Assembly: GCA_932521025.1 (NCBI GenBank) | Contig: OW051471.1 | Coordinates: forward strand, 2,294,001-2,358,000 | From: Oscheius onirici | Lineage: Eukaryota; Nematoda; Chromadorea; Rhabditida; Rhabditidae | DNA: 64,000 bases | Direction: 5' to 3' | In this document: in pieces, positions 1 through 11,900 of the stretch | Layout of the letters: every line of letters begins with the position of its first letter | Numbering within the stretch: position 1 is the first letter of the stretch | Notes under the pieces: model-generated | The model's input: only the letters and a program-made list of their open reading frames with translations | Told to the model about the DNA's origin: nothing | The model's database searches: none | Made by a program: the position numbers and the translations under genes

Positions 1-689
1 GAAGTTTTTTTTGTTAGTGTCGCGATCGGAATTGGCTGTACATTTTTGCTAGTTATCTACAAATTGTGAAGCAAGTTTTTTATTAGCGAATTTGGAAAAT
101 TTTGAGGTGTTTCTTTAGCTCTGATGTGGTATCGATTAGTAGGAAAACGGCTAAATTGTGAAACATTATTCGGCCTTCGAAGTTTTGTTTTCGGGTTTAC
201 CCCACCTGTGTCCAGAAATAAGAAAATTTGTGTTGTGACGATTGGTCCTTGTTCTAACAATCTATCAATCATCACATGCTCATTTCCTCAGTATTCTACC
301 CTACTTCTTGTTCTCCAAAGTCGACGAAAAAACATCAAAAAAATTCTTCAACTGCTTTCTGTAAGGTTTCACAATCCCTGTGTGTTTGCAACAACTTCTG
401 GAGAGTTTGTTGAATTTCTGCGGCTTCTTTTTGAAAGCAAAACACAGCATTCGCTCTTCTCTTTGTTCGCTTTGCCCTCAGTGTTACAAAATGTTTTACG
501 CCTCAGAAACTCTATATAATGTCAGCAAATGTTTTTGCTGGGTTGTCAAACCTTCACATTAGATAACTTTCATCCAAAAACGAATAAAATTTCCGTGCTT
601 CGAGAATTCTAAAATCCTGAAGGAAAATACATCGAAACTGGCATATTTTTGAAGAGGATGCGATCGATGAACCAATCTTCTTCTAGCTA
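1..689. other. Non-coding stretch, nothing recognised
   Basis: AT-rich sequence with no open frame that looks like a known family and no splice-bounded exon I can support. It ends at the TATA duplication of the Ginger-like element that starts at 694. Confidence 0.5.
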
Positions 690-2072
690 TATATGTTGCA
701 GTTAGAACTGTTTTTCACTGTAAACTGTTTACACTAGTGTGAACTGTTTACACTAGTTCAAAGTGTTTAAACACTTTGAACTAGTTCAAAATGATCTATT
801 TCAATTCAAAGTGTTCAGTGTAAAGTGTTTACGAGATATTTTCGCTTTTTATCTTATTTATCCTATTTTGACACAATTTTTCAGTTTTATTTCCTTTTTA
901 TCGAAAAGTTCAACAAAATTCCGACATTTTGACACCAAAACGGCTAGAAAAAAACCTTTCAATCACTTTTTGACCCAATTTCGTCATAGTTTTATCTCGT
1001 TTTTTCTTGATTCATTTTTGTTGGTTTCTACCAGTATTTTCGATGAAAAAAGCAAAGCTTGCAATACAAAAGTTTATTGCAAGGTAATAACAACACAACA
1101 ATAAAAGAAAGTCAACTACAATTTGTTACAGCACTTTGCGCTAGATTTGTGACAGCGGGAATTGCAGAGAAGATTTTTCTTGCGACAGGATCAACTTCAG
1201 ACCGTTGTTCATCGGTCCCAACGACGAGGATATCATTCGTCCCATCGATCTGGTACAACCGAAGTTACAATTCATCTATCGGGAACTGGAGATGGACGAT
1301 CCGGAGGACCCCGAGTACTTTCCGACCTCTCTGGCCATCAGCTGCTGTAGGAAGAGCTGGTACCCGAAAGAGCATGAAGGGAGCCTTCAACCGCTCCCAC
1401 ATGGCCTACGCTGCTTCTGACAGGATCCCGGTCAAAGGAGAAACAGTTCTTCTGGACGAAGACAAAAAGATTCCTACCTGGATCCCAAGCCAATGACAAG
1501 GTAGTCTCTTGTATGCAGAATGGAGCTCTTCTTCATCTGGAGAACACTCACCTTCCACAGCCGGTTACTTCTGAGCTCTGTGTCAACTCAAAGAAGTGCA
1601 CAGTTTTCTCGGCTTCTGGAAATCTGCCATTCTACCTGGACCCCTCCACTGCTGTCGCCGACTACACACTATAATGGAGAACTCTCAATGGATCAGCTCA
1701 ACTCATGGAGACGATTCAATGCCCTGGAACTATGCCTTGATCAACTGCTGGATGTGCTTTTTTCATCGAAAATACTGGTAGAAACCAACAAAAATGGATA
1801 GAATCAAGAAAAAACGAGATAAAACTATGACGGGTCAAAAAGTGATTGAAAGGTTTTTTTCTAGCCGTTTTGGTGTCAAAATGTCGGAATTTTGATGAAC
1901 TTTTCGATAAAAAGAAAATCAAACTGAAAAATTGCGTCAAAATAGGATAAATAAGATAAAAAGCGAAAATATCTCGTAAACACTTTACACTGAACACTTT
2001 GAATTGAAATAGATCATTTTGAACTAGTGTAAACAGTTTACACTGAAAAAACAGTTCTAACTGCAACATATA
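690..2072. mobile_element. Non-autonomous Ginger-like DNA transposon carrying a Bel/Pao fragment
   Basis: The element spans 694-2068 and is flanked by a 4-bp TATA duplication (690-693 and 2069-2072). It begins TGTTGCAGTT and ends with the exact reverse complement of TGTTGCAG. Long imperfect terminal inverted repeats of about 300-360 bp run from 694 to about 1055 and from about 1757 to 2068. The outermost 130 bp consist of short iterons built on a GTAAACTGTTTACAC-like palindrome and AACTAGTT. The unique middle (about 1060-1755) contains no transposase but holds a broken piece of a Bel/Pao retrotransposon, listed separately. Assignment to Ginger rests on the identical terminus and TATA duplication of the 4577-6583 element, which does carry Ginger-type transposase remnants. 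Confidence 0.75.
1190..1497 (+). pseudogene. Bel/Pao retrotransposon polyprotein fragment (end of integrase region), frameshifted
   Basis: One frame from about 1205 to 1390 contains FIGPNDEDIIRPIDLVQP, which resembles the conserved stretch near the C-terminus of Bel/Pao integrases where the 'RPIDF/L..P' motif sits. A second frame (about 1390-1495) continues with GETVLLDEDK, like the 'GDVVLLxDxxxPRxxWKLGxI' segment that follows in that family. The change of frame near 1390 shows the copy is broken. Upstream integrase catalytic residues, reverse transcriptase and LTRs are absent. It sits between the inverted repeats of a DNA transposon, so it is cargo or an old nested insertion. Downstream (about 1498-1670) one frame stays open and has several cysteines, but I cannot assign it. 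Confidence 0.55.
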
Positions 2073-2406
2073 CAAATTTTGAAACTATTTTGTTCTAAAT
2101 TCAAAAACTAACCTTCACACTATTTTTTCAAGTTTCACAATCTCTCTATATTGCATCTTCTTTAGCTGGAACTACTAGTTGCGTTCTGGTATTCGGAAAA
2201 AAAACCAGCAAGAATGATAGTCTATCAATTAAAAAAAGTTCCGGATCTGGATAGGGAGAAGTGAATTTGTACTGTTCTACGCTAAAAACTGGTCACTGAA
2301 CAACAATCAGTTTCTGTTAGGTTTCATAATCACCTTCTATTGCAAGAATAGGTAATTAGTGAAATTGGTGAAACCGTTCTTTTTTGACAAACATTCAAAA
2401 ACCCAC

Positions 2407-2917
2407 CAGCATTAGCCACGGCATTATTCCTCTTGACGCCGCTGGTCGGTTTCATTGCCAGTAAAGCTGCCGATGGGAATTGACTAATACTAGTAGCATG
2501 TCTGATTCCCTTCTTGATATCCGTCATCTCGTACTGGATGGCCATTGCCGTCTCTTCACTGACAATCTGGACATCAAACTTCTGGAAAAGAATGGCCGGA
2601 GGAAGACAGGCGCAGTTGAAGGGAAAGAGATTATTGGTGACGAGAATGGCATTTGTACTGGGCTTCGTTCCGAGAAGACAGTCACTGACCAGCTGGTCCG
2701 TCGTGGAGAAGACCTGCAAATCATTTTTGATGATGGTAGCAAATTCACAATGCAAAAAATGTCTCTAGTTACTCTCAATTTCCAGGCCCTATGGAATTAG
2801 GGTATGCGCTTTTTTGTCTCATTTTTAGCAGCCATCAGGTTCACAATCCACTCTATCCCATGGGTGGTATACTTTATCCTCCTCCTCCTCCTCCTTCTTC
2901 TCCTCCTCCTCCTCCTC

Positions 2918-2951
<34 letters not shown>

Positions 2952-5900
2952 GCGCTGAATGGGGGGATAACGCAGCCTGCCCCTATCCCATGAATCAAAC
3001 ATTCCATCATTTCCAGAAGTGGTTTGACTGGTTCTTGAGAAGTTTTGCTACGCAAACTACCGAAGAATTGCGGAAAGTAGCAATGCTTTTCCGTTATGCA
3101 TTTGCTGAAACATGAAGGATTCAAAAACACTTTCCTTGTTTCTATATCTTTTTGTACTGTTCTAGAAACAAAAAAAATGCCTCACAAAACTCGTATTACT
3201 CGACCGAGTATCCATGAGTGAATATCCAAAGACCAAAGGTCTTCTCTTATTTCTTTGTTGAAACAAACATGAAGAATTCAAAAAACTGAGTGAAGGAAAA
3301 TTCGCCTACTTTTTTTCATTCGTGCTCCTAAATGCTTTTTTACTTAAACTATTTAGAAACCATATCTGCAGATCAACAAGCTCACTAATCTGGAAATTCT
3401 TCTACACTATATATGAAACACAAAAACACCTTTGTGTCTTGCCATCTCCAGGCACGTCATGGTGGGGTCGATAGACGTGAACTGTAACTATTAGGTCGCC
3501 GGATAAGTGTTTTCCTTTTGCTCATAACTTTTTCCAGATTCATCCAAATCGAGTGATCTTTTGTTTTAAAATGTAGGTCTAGCCGAGGCCGAATTAATAG
3601 GCTATATACGAGCCCTGGAAAGCTCATCGCCTGAGTACTGTGATCGGTCAAAGTTTCCATCAAAACACAATTTTGCCCATAACTCTTCAGGGTTGCATCC
3701 TACAAAACAGTTGTCGGCGGCTCGAGCCTACACACTTTTCCATTTTTCTCGAAAATTACTAATTTAATTTCCAATTTCTTGTTTGCCAGAAGTCAACAAA
3801 GCAATAAGCAATGTCTGGGAAAAAATTGAGAAAATTGGAGCAGATTTGGAGAAAATCGCAAAAAACCGTCCGGTTCGAGCCGGCTCGATACCCAAGTATA
3901 CTTGTAAAATAGCAGCTCGATTGGCTTTGTAGTTTAGGTTGGGGAACGGTTTTGAGTCTCGAATTTCATCAATGTACCCCACCTCATGGTGATTTTTTGA
4001 GCTGGAAGAGAGAAAATTAATGAACCGTTTGAGCTCATATTTCGCTTAAAATTATTGTAGTTGACAACTGTTTTGTAGAATGCAACCCTGAGTTATGGGC
4101 AAAATTGTGTTTTGATGGAAACTTTGACCGATCACTGTACTCAGGCGATGAGCTTTCCAGGGCTCGTATATAGCCTATTAATTCGGCCTTCGAAAGATCA
4201 CTCGATTTGGATGAATCTGGAAAAAGTTATGAGCAAAAGGAAAACACTTATCCGACGACCTAATATAAATCTTGGTTTTGCGTAGTTTCAGTTACGCGAA
4301 TTTGCGTACGCAACACTATTTACCACAACAACTTGAATAATTTTCGTAGCACAAAAAAAGCACAAAAAAAATCGAAATTATCAGAAACTGCTTGCAAGAC
4401 GTGACCTGCTTGTGAGACCGGCTCTGATTGTGAGATTCTTCCTGTGTACAAAACATGAAAAGACTCTAGACAACCAAAATTCGTAGAGAACTGGCCTTAC
4501 ACTAGATCAGGAGAATCATAACTTTGTCACAAAGAGAATCGAATTCGCACTGTGGAAAGTATAGCCGGCTTCGATTTATATGTTGCAGTTGAAATTGACC
4601 GGCCGTTGAAATTGACCAGAACTAGTTGAAATTAACCGGTCAGTTTCAACTAGTTGAAATTGACCGAAACTAGTTGAAATTGACCGGTCAAATCCAACTA
4701 GCTTAAATTGACCAGCTTCAGTTGAAATTGACCAGTTTTCAGTTGAAATTGACCGGAAACGTTTTATTTCGTTTTTCTTCCGTTTCTATTATTATTTTCC
4801 CTTATTTGTATGTTTATTTTTGTTCATTTCGACAGAAGCACACATATTCTAAACCTTTGAGACCTAAAACGAGGAGAGAGGCTTTAGTTGTTGCTTTATT
4901 CTAGTTTTTCCACTATTTCTTTAAGTTTTCTTTTATTTTCTGTTTTTTTATCGCAAAACAACTGTTACAAACGGCCAGATGTCAGAAGTTTCGATGACGT
5001 GAGGGATCAGCACAGAGCGCGATTCGACGTGAAATTGCAAGAATACGTCGCTCAAAAGAAATCTTCACAAGTCAAGACCGATGACAACTACAATGAGATT
5101 CTAGAAGCCGTCAAAGGATGGAACAACGGAGAAAAATTCACAGACGGCGCTATTAAACGAAACTACGGAAGAAGGTAGGCTATTTTTCTAGTCATTCCCT
5201 TTTTATTGTTTAGGTTCGCAATCGGAAACGTGAATGGCAAAGAAGAGCTCCTACACGATGAAAAAATCGTCATGTCAATCAAGGATCTTCGAAATCCTTT
5301 ATGTGACTCACATGACTGGCGGATGTTGTGGACGGGACCTTACGTGGTCGAAATTAAAAGGAAAAGATCGCTGTTCAAGGCTTTGTTTGGTTAGTTATTT
5401 TAGAAATTGATAATTTTTTCATCGCTCCAGGTTTTGATGCCAATCATAACGATGCGGACCAGGACTCGCTTCAATTAGTGCCAGAAATCGCGGTCGACGA
5501 AGAAGAGCACAACGAGGACAATGGAGAACTGTTTCATGGGCCTGAGGAGGAATATGTCGAAGATGACGAAACGGCATGGGAGGACAAAACTGCGCTGATC
5601 AATCATCAGCGAGAACAATTCTGGCACTTCGAGGTCAAGCAGATAAAATGCTTCAAGCTTCAAAGAGCAGGTACGCTACACTTTTCTCTGAACTGTTATT
5701 CCTTTATATACGGAGCAATCGAAGTAGGAAAATCGGTTTTGGTAGCGACTCCGGAAGTGGATCGTCCAAAAGCTGGAACAAGAAGTCTGATGGCCGTTGT
5801 GCTTCAAGAGCGGGACGGATTCTACAAGTTAGTCAAGTTTTTCGTTTCTCCAACAGCGAACACCGGATGGAAGTCTTCTACATTATTTCGCAAGAAACCA

Positions 5901-8900
5901 AGTGGAACCGCTAGAAGAATGCTTTGTACTTCAATCCGGAGTCCCCGACGTCGATATGCCTTCCTTTCGAGCCGCAATTTCCTTGGATTCGGTCACTGGA
6001 GGCCAAGGGCACAAACATTGCAACTGAAATGGCAAATGTGACTCTAACCGATGTTCTTGTAAAGCACGCAACTTACTTTGCAATTCTCGTTGCCACAAAA
6101 CTAATTCTTCTTGCAACAACAAGTAAATTTCATTGTTTCCCTCTTCATTCTTTCACATTGTTACTGTTTTTGTTTTATTTTGGTCAATGAATATTTCTTG
6201 TTGCATAAAAAAGTCTTATTTTCCGAAAAAAAATGTTTGATTTTCTCGCCTGGTTGTCGCAAACTTCGATAAAACACCAAAAAAAGTAGAAAATCGAGTT
6301 ATTGTCCGTGAAAAATAGCGATATTTTGTTGCCCGTAGCGAAAAGTAGCAATTTTTCACTTCCGGTCTCACCTAGTTGTCGAAATTGTTGATAAAACATT
6401 AAAAAAAGGAAAAGCCCGTGAATTTTTACGAAAATTAGCAATTTTTTATATTTCCGGTCAATTTCAACTGCATCTCGATTTTTAAAAGCAGTTGAAATTG
6501 ACCCAACTAGTTGAAATTGACCGGTCAATTTCAACTAGTTCTGGTCAATATCAACGGCTGGTCAATTTCAACTGCAAAATATACATTCAATAGAATCAAT
6601 TATTTTCGTAAACCTATTTTTAATTTCAGCTACAAATAGCTACAACGCTGTCACTGGTTCTTATTACTCTTCTGTACTATTCTTGAAACCCAAAAACTCA
6701 CCATTTCCAATAGCGGTCTGACTGGATCAGGTGATGTAAATCGATATTTCGTTTGTAAGGATTCCCAGCGGAAGCCCTGAAGTCGGGCTGACAGTACTCC
6801 CAGCGTGTACAAGACGTTACAGTAGAAGGCTGCAGCCATTTTGGCTGGAGCTTCGTCCATCTGTCGATTCTGGGCCATTCTGTTGACTTGGGCAAGCCTA
6901 GAAATAAAATTTTTTTTTGGTTTCAAGGTGGGGATGTAGGAACTGAATGGTTACGTTTTTTGTTCAAACTTCTCATGAATGTTTCGAAGTTTCGATATAA
7001 GAACTGCAGATTTTTGCCGACCAATTCTTCCTGCATCTTTGTGACAAAATAATTACCTTCAAAAACAACTGAGTTGGTATAAAATTCTTGAGATCAGACA
7101 ACGTGAAAAACTCCAAAATGGTCGAAAGTCAATGTTTTTTCTGTTTCACAGGTAGATGTAGAAACTGAAGATCTTTGCCGTACAGTAATTTGAAAGTTGA
7201 GAAAAGAAAAAATTTAGAGCTTGGTCAAAACTTTGGTTTCTGAACAGAATTTGTGGGATTGTATCCAATGGGAAAATATTTCGGGAAACATGTGTGCATT
7301 AAAGTTTTGATATAAGAATTGAAGAGTTTTAGCAAACAATGCATCTGTCATTTGTGTCAAAATAAAATAAAAATGACCGACAGAGGAAGTAAAATTATAC
7401 TTTTTTTATGTACATAGCTCATTCTTGCTCTCCAGAAACACCAAAAAACAGTCCAAAACGGTTAAACAATCACAAAAAAAATCAATTTGTATGGTTCAAA
7501 GACTAGGTATAAGAACTGCAGGTTTAGGCAACACACTTTTTTCGTCTTACAATAGAAAATACCAAAATTTGTTTCATGCAATGGAGAATTCGCAACGACT
7601 TGTTCGTTCTTCGTTCTTGAACAAAATTGACATTCATTTTGTTTCAAAAATGTATAAAGTAAAATGAATTTTCCAGTGATTCAGTACATATCGATGTTTC
7701 GATAGAGTATTCAAAAGCCAACCTCAAAGCCGGGAGAACATTGTCAGCATGCTGTAATGCGACTTCTCGGAAAGACTCCAAAAATGCTCTCAACTCTTGT
7801 CGTCCATACTGTGCCAATCTAAGTTCCAGAACCGGAGAAGGTGCATCGATTTGAGAGTACAGTTCGTGTAGGACGTTCAGAGCTTGACTGTAGAAGCCCC
7901 AGAATTTCTGCCAACTGTATTCCGTGTCGAGAAACCCGGTCGGGGGAACGGACTGTCGGCTCTGTTATTGAAAGAGTACAGTAACAGTGACTGAGCTAAC
8001 CCGATTAACCAAGTTGACCAGACTGGTATTGAGTCGGAGCTGAAGAGTATGGAGCTCGAGATCGGGACGAAGAGCCAAACGTGACAGTACAGACAAAAGA
8101 GGCCAAGTTAGAGCGGACCACTCTCGCTCGAAACTGACTTGGTCCTGGTCACGATTCAAGCCTGAAAATTGAGTTTGCCAAGTTTAGAATGAAAATAAAA
8201 GAGCTCTAGACTAATTCTACCTGCTCAAACTTTGGGTCACTTTTTAAATGAAAGCGATTCACTCCAGAAAATAATGACTGTTTCCAATTTTTAGTAAATG
8301 TAAAATGTAACTAACAAAAACGATGCATGAAGGTTCTTTGCAATCGCACCTTTGGCTTTGCCTCCCACTAGCGCAGAACGCTTTTAGCCTAAAATCGCGC
8401 GCAGCGCGCGCCAGAAGCATTTTTAGATTCCGGGACCTATTTCATCGGATTCAGCGTAAAAAGTTACCCCTAGAGTCTTATTTTCAAGTCGATAAGTCAA
8501 AATCTAAAAAAGTTAGGAAAAAAACCGAGTTTCCAAAATGTCCCGTGTCCGGCGTCCGCCGTCCGTGGTTGTTCGCGATTTGCGGGCTCATTTTGGCGAA
8601 TTTTTGTCTGAAATTTTCGATAGAAGTATTACTAAGTGTTTCTCAGAGGGGTTATCTTTTAGAATTTTGATTTTGGGCCCGGATCACACCTCTACGCCCT
8701 GCATTTTTGGACAGAAATTTTTTTGACGAAAAAGTTAGTGTATTGCTAAGGGTCGCCACTCCACCCACACGACCCGTGTTCGATCCCACCTTTCTGCAAA
8801 CCTTTTTGCTAAATTGTTTTGAGTACAATTTGACTTCAGCCACTCTCTGGCAACTTTTTTGATAGCATTCGACCATTCCCCGCCATAAGGCAAAGGCGCA

Positions 8901-11900
8901 AGGTGCTTATTCTGGGTTTACTCTTTGTTCATAGGGTAAACCGCGATACTTTTAGGAACGAGGGATTATGGTAGTTTTCTGCGTCTTTCCTGGTCGCTAT
9001 CTGGCCCCTCAGATGCACCCGCTCGGCAAAGGCTTGAATAACAAGAGAAAACTATATGTACTATCCTGGTCCTGTAAAATGGTTCAGGGTATAATTAGGT
9101 TTGCTGAAATTCTGGCTATAGACTTCCCCCGATTCTGATGACGTAGGTCTCGAAAGGTGGTTGGAAAAATCGTAACAAAAAACCAAAATACCAAAAACTT
9201 GATTGTAAGGGATTCTAGTGAGGTTCTAGCAATACAGTCTCGATCCTTCCTTGGGGCAGCTGGACATTGGTGCGGTAAAGTTCCGACCGGTCTGGTCTCG
9301 ATCTCGTGTCGGTGCAAAGATGAACTCACACTTTTTGCTAGTACACAAGGAATCGCTATTCGTAAATTCTATGAATTTTGACAAAAAGAGAACAATCTGG
9401 ATCTGTGAAAAAGCGGATTCTTTGAAGAGAAAGGGATTTGCCTTTGCCCTGTTTTACTGACCGAACAAAAAGTGAACAATAACTTGTCTGAACTGCGTAA
9501 CCTGACAAACAGAGAACAATATCTCCTACAAAAGCCAAATCCTCGCCTTTTCTCATAGAATCACTCTTTTATCAGCTGTTCTAGAAACTGTATATCGAAG
9601 AGAGAGGAGACACTACCGGAGGTCTCAGAATCCACTTTTTCACAGATCCAGATTCAAATACCTGATTTCTGTATCACAATCAGTAGGTGTGAGCAGAGAT
9701 GGCAAACCTGGCCTGTCCGGTCAGGCCAGGTTAGGTTGTAAACAGTGCGCCAAAGCTAGGATCGTGGCGGGTTACTGTAGCAAATCGATAAAACATTTTT
9801 CTTGTAGATTTTTGTACTAGATGGTATTTTTTTCCCTTTTTTTCGTTGCAACACGTTATAAAGTCACCAACAACGACAATAAAATAAGAAAACTACAAGA
9901 AAAATGGAGTTTTATCGATTTGCTACAGTAACCCGCCGCGATCTGGCCGGCCAGGCCAGGTTGGCGCGCCGGTTACAATCTGGCAGGCGCGACTTTTTCT
10001 GCCAGGTTTGCCATCCCTGGTGTGAGTTTGTTATGTTTTTCTGTTAAAATTCGCTCCTTACAATTAGACATGTTTCAAGTTTAGAATATATTTAGAGGAA
10101 GATATCCTAATTTAGTTGGCTTGAGCAAAGCATATGAAAAAAATGTATGTCTGCATGTTTGTTCAAGTCACAAGGGTTTTCTCTCTCTCTTCATTGTGTC
10201 CGAATTATGAGTGTTGTTCAGATCTTTCACTTCAAAACTTGAAATTGTTTAGTTTCATACTCATTGTATAACTAAATGGAACAAAGAGTCACAGTGTCTC
10301 AGCTTCAAAATTCGTAAGAACAAGAACAATTGAGAGAGAAAGTGTCAGAAATCAATAAAAAGGCCTGGGAAGGAGAAATAATGCTAAACGGAGAAATTAT
10401 ATTTTTTGACCCATGATCATGGGTTGGGTGCGCCGGAACCACCTGAAATTCAGAGGCGTGTTTCTCGAAAATTTTCCATTGGACCCTCTTTGTTCCATGC
10501 AGAGTTTTGTAGCCCAGATTGAGCTCTTTCAAGGTGCATGGACCGATTTGTCCAATTCGAGCCCGTTAGAGCTGTGCAACTGCCTGAAGTTGGTCACTTT
10601 TGCAACTTGGACCCTTCATATCTCAGCGAGACAAAATTTCTGGGAAATCTGGTCGCGGCTATCAATGTTTTTTTATCGAGACCTTCAAATTTGTAATTGG
10701 ACGTTCTGTGAAAATTGGCCGGGATGTGCGCTAAACAACTCTACTTCAAAGAAAAAAAATTTGCTTCAGCTACAACTCAAATATTCTGATTCTAAACCTA
10801 ACCGATACATACACCATCAGATAGGGCTTGCTCACACCAATTTTTTCTTTTTTTTTGCTATTGCAAAAGCTATTTTCATCCATCCTACGAAAAGTTATTC
10901 CAAAAATACAACATTTTTTTTTCGAAAAATTACGCTCACTCCTGATAATACATTTCATGTGTCGGCTATTGAAATGAATTCAACATTTGCTTTCGCTAAA
11001 GTGACTTCTCTCTAAACTGACGCACGGTCTCGATTCATAATCAGTTTTGTAGTTTTTGGGTAATGCTAATGGAAAACTTAGGAAACCAATGACTTGAGTT
11101 CCATCTGACTTTTGCCTTTTCCTAGGTTCAACTTGTACCCTATTATGTTTCAATTTTTGTATACAGCTAATGAGAAAGTACAAAAAACAGGTCAGCTTTT
11201 GACAACACGGCAAAAAAAGCTTTTTCAAATGCTCGACAGTTCCATTTCCGTTTCCCTCTTGCCCGCTTCCCTCTTGCCCGATGGATTGTACAATCGATTA
11301 TTCGCTCTCTCTCTTCCCCGTTCCGCCTATCCATAGTTTTATTCCGTGCGCGCGTGACGTCGCAGCCCCACGTGTGTCGACTAAATAAGCCCGTTTTCTT
11401 ATCATTCGCCCTCGTATTTACGGGCCCTATCAAAAAAAAATCGGGAGATTAGTCGATTAGGGTCAAAATCTGGACAAAAACTATACTTACCTTCCACATG
11501 ACGGTCATAAAGAGCTGCCAGCTGGTTCCCGAGTGACCGTATAGACTCGTGGTCGGTGCTACGAGCACTGCTCGTTTGCAGAATTGTGAGCTGAAGCAGT
11601 GTTTTTGTGTAACTTTTGTAAGGTTTCGAGATTTTTATTTGTAACACTCACTTCTTTGAAGGCACTAAAGTAAAAAAACCGACAGTTCAAAATGAGTTAC
11701 TGCACAGCCAATATTTTGACAATGCAGAAGATTTCAACAACTCATAGTTTGAATTTGGAAATCGGAAAGTCTTGAATTTGAGATAAGGGTAAAACAGAAA
11801 GTGAATTGGCTAAATCCTCAAGTTGGAGGTTTTCATATATTTTTGGCTAGATTTGGTTCACATTTTCTATGTATGACGCTTACGTTTTGAGGAGCACTCA

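Noticed and set aside
2825-3130. Minus-strand frame with a Glu-rich run
   Set aside because: It is the translation of the CCT/GGA microsatellite. The adjoining PVKPLLEM stretch resembles the end of the exon at 6702 over only about 23 bp, which is too little to claim a duplicated exon.
10413-11015. 200-codon plus-strand open frame
   Set aside because: No family resemblance, no splice context, composition like surrounding AT-rich intron DNA.
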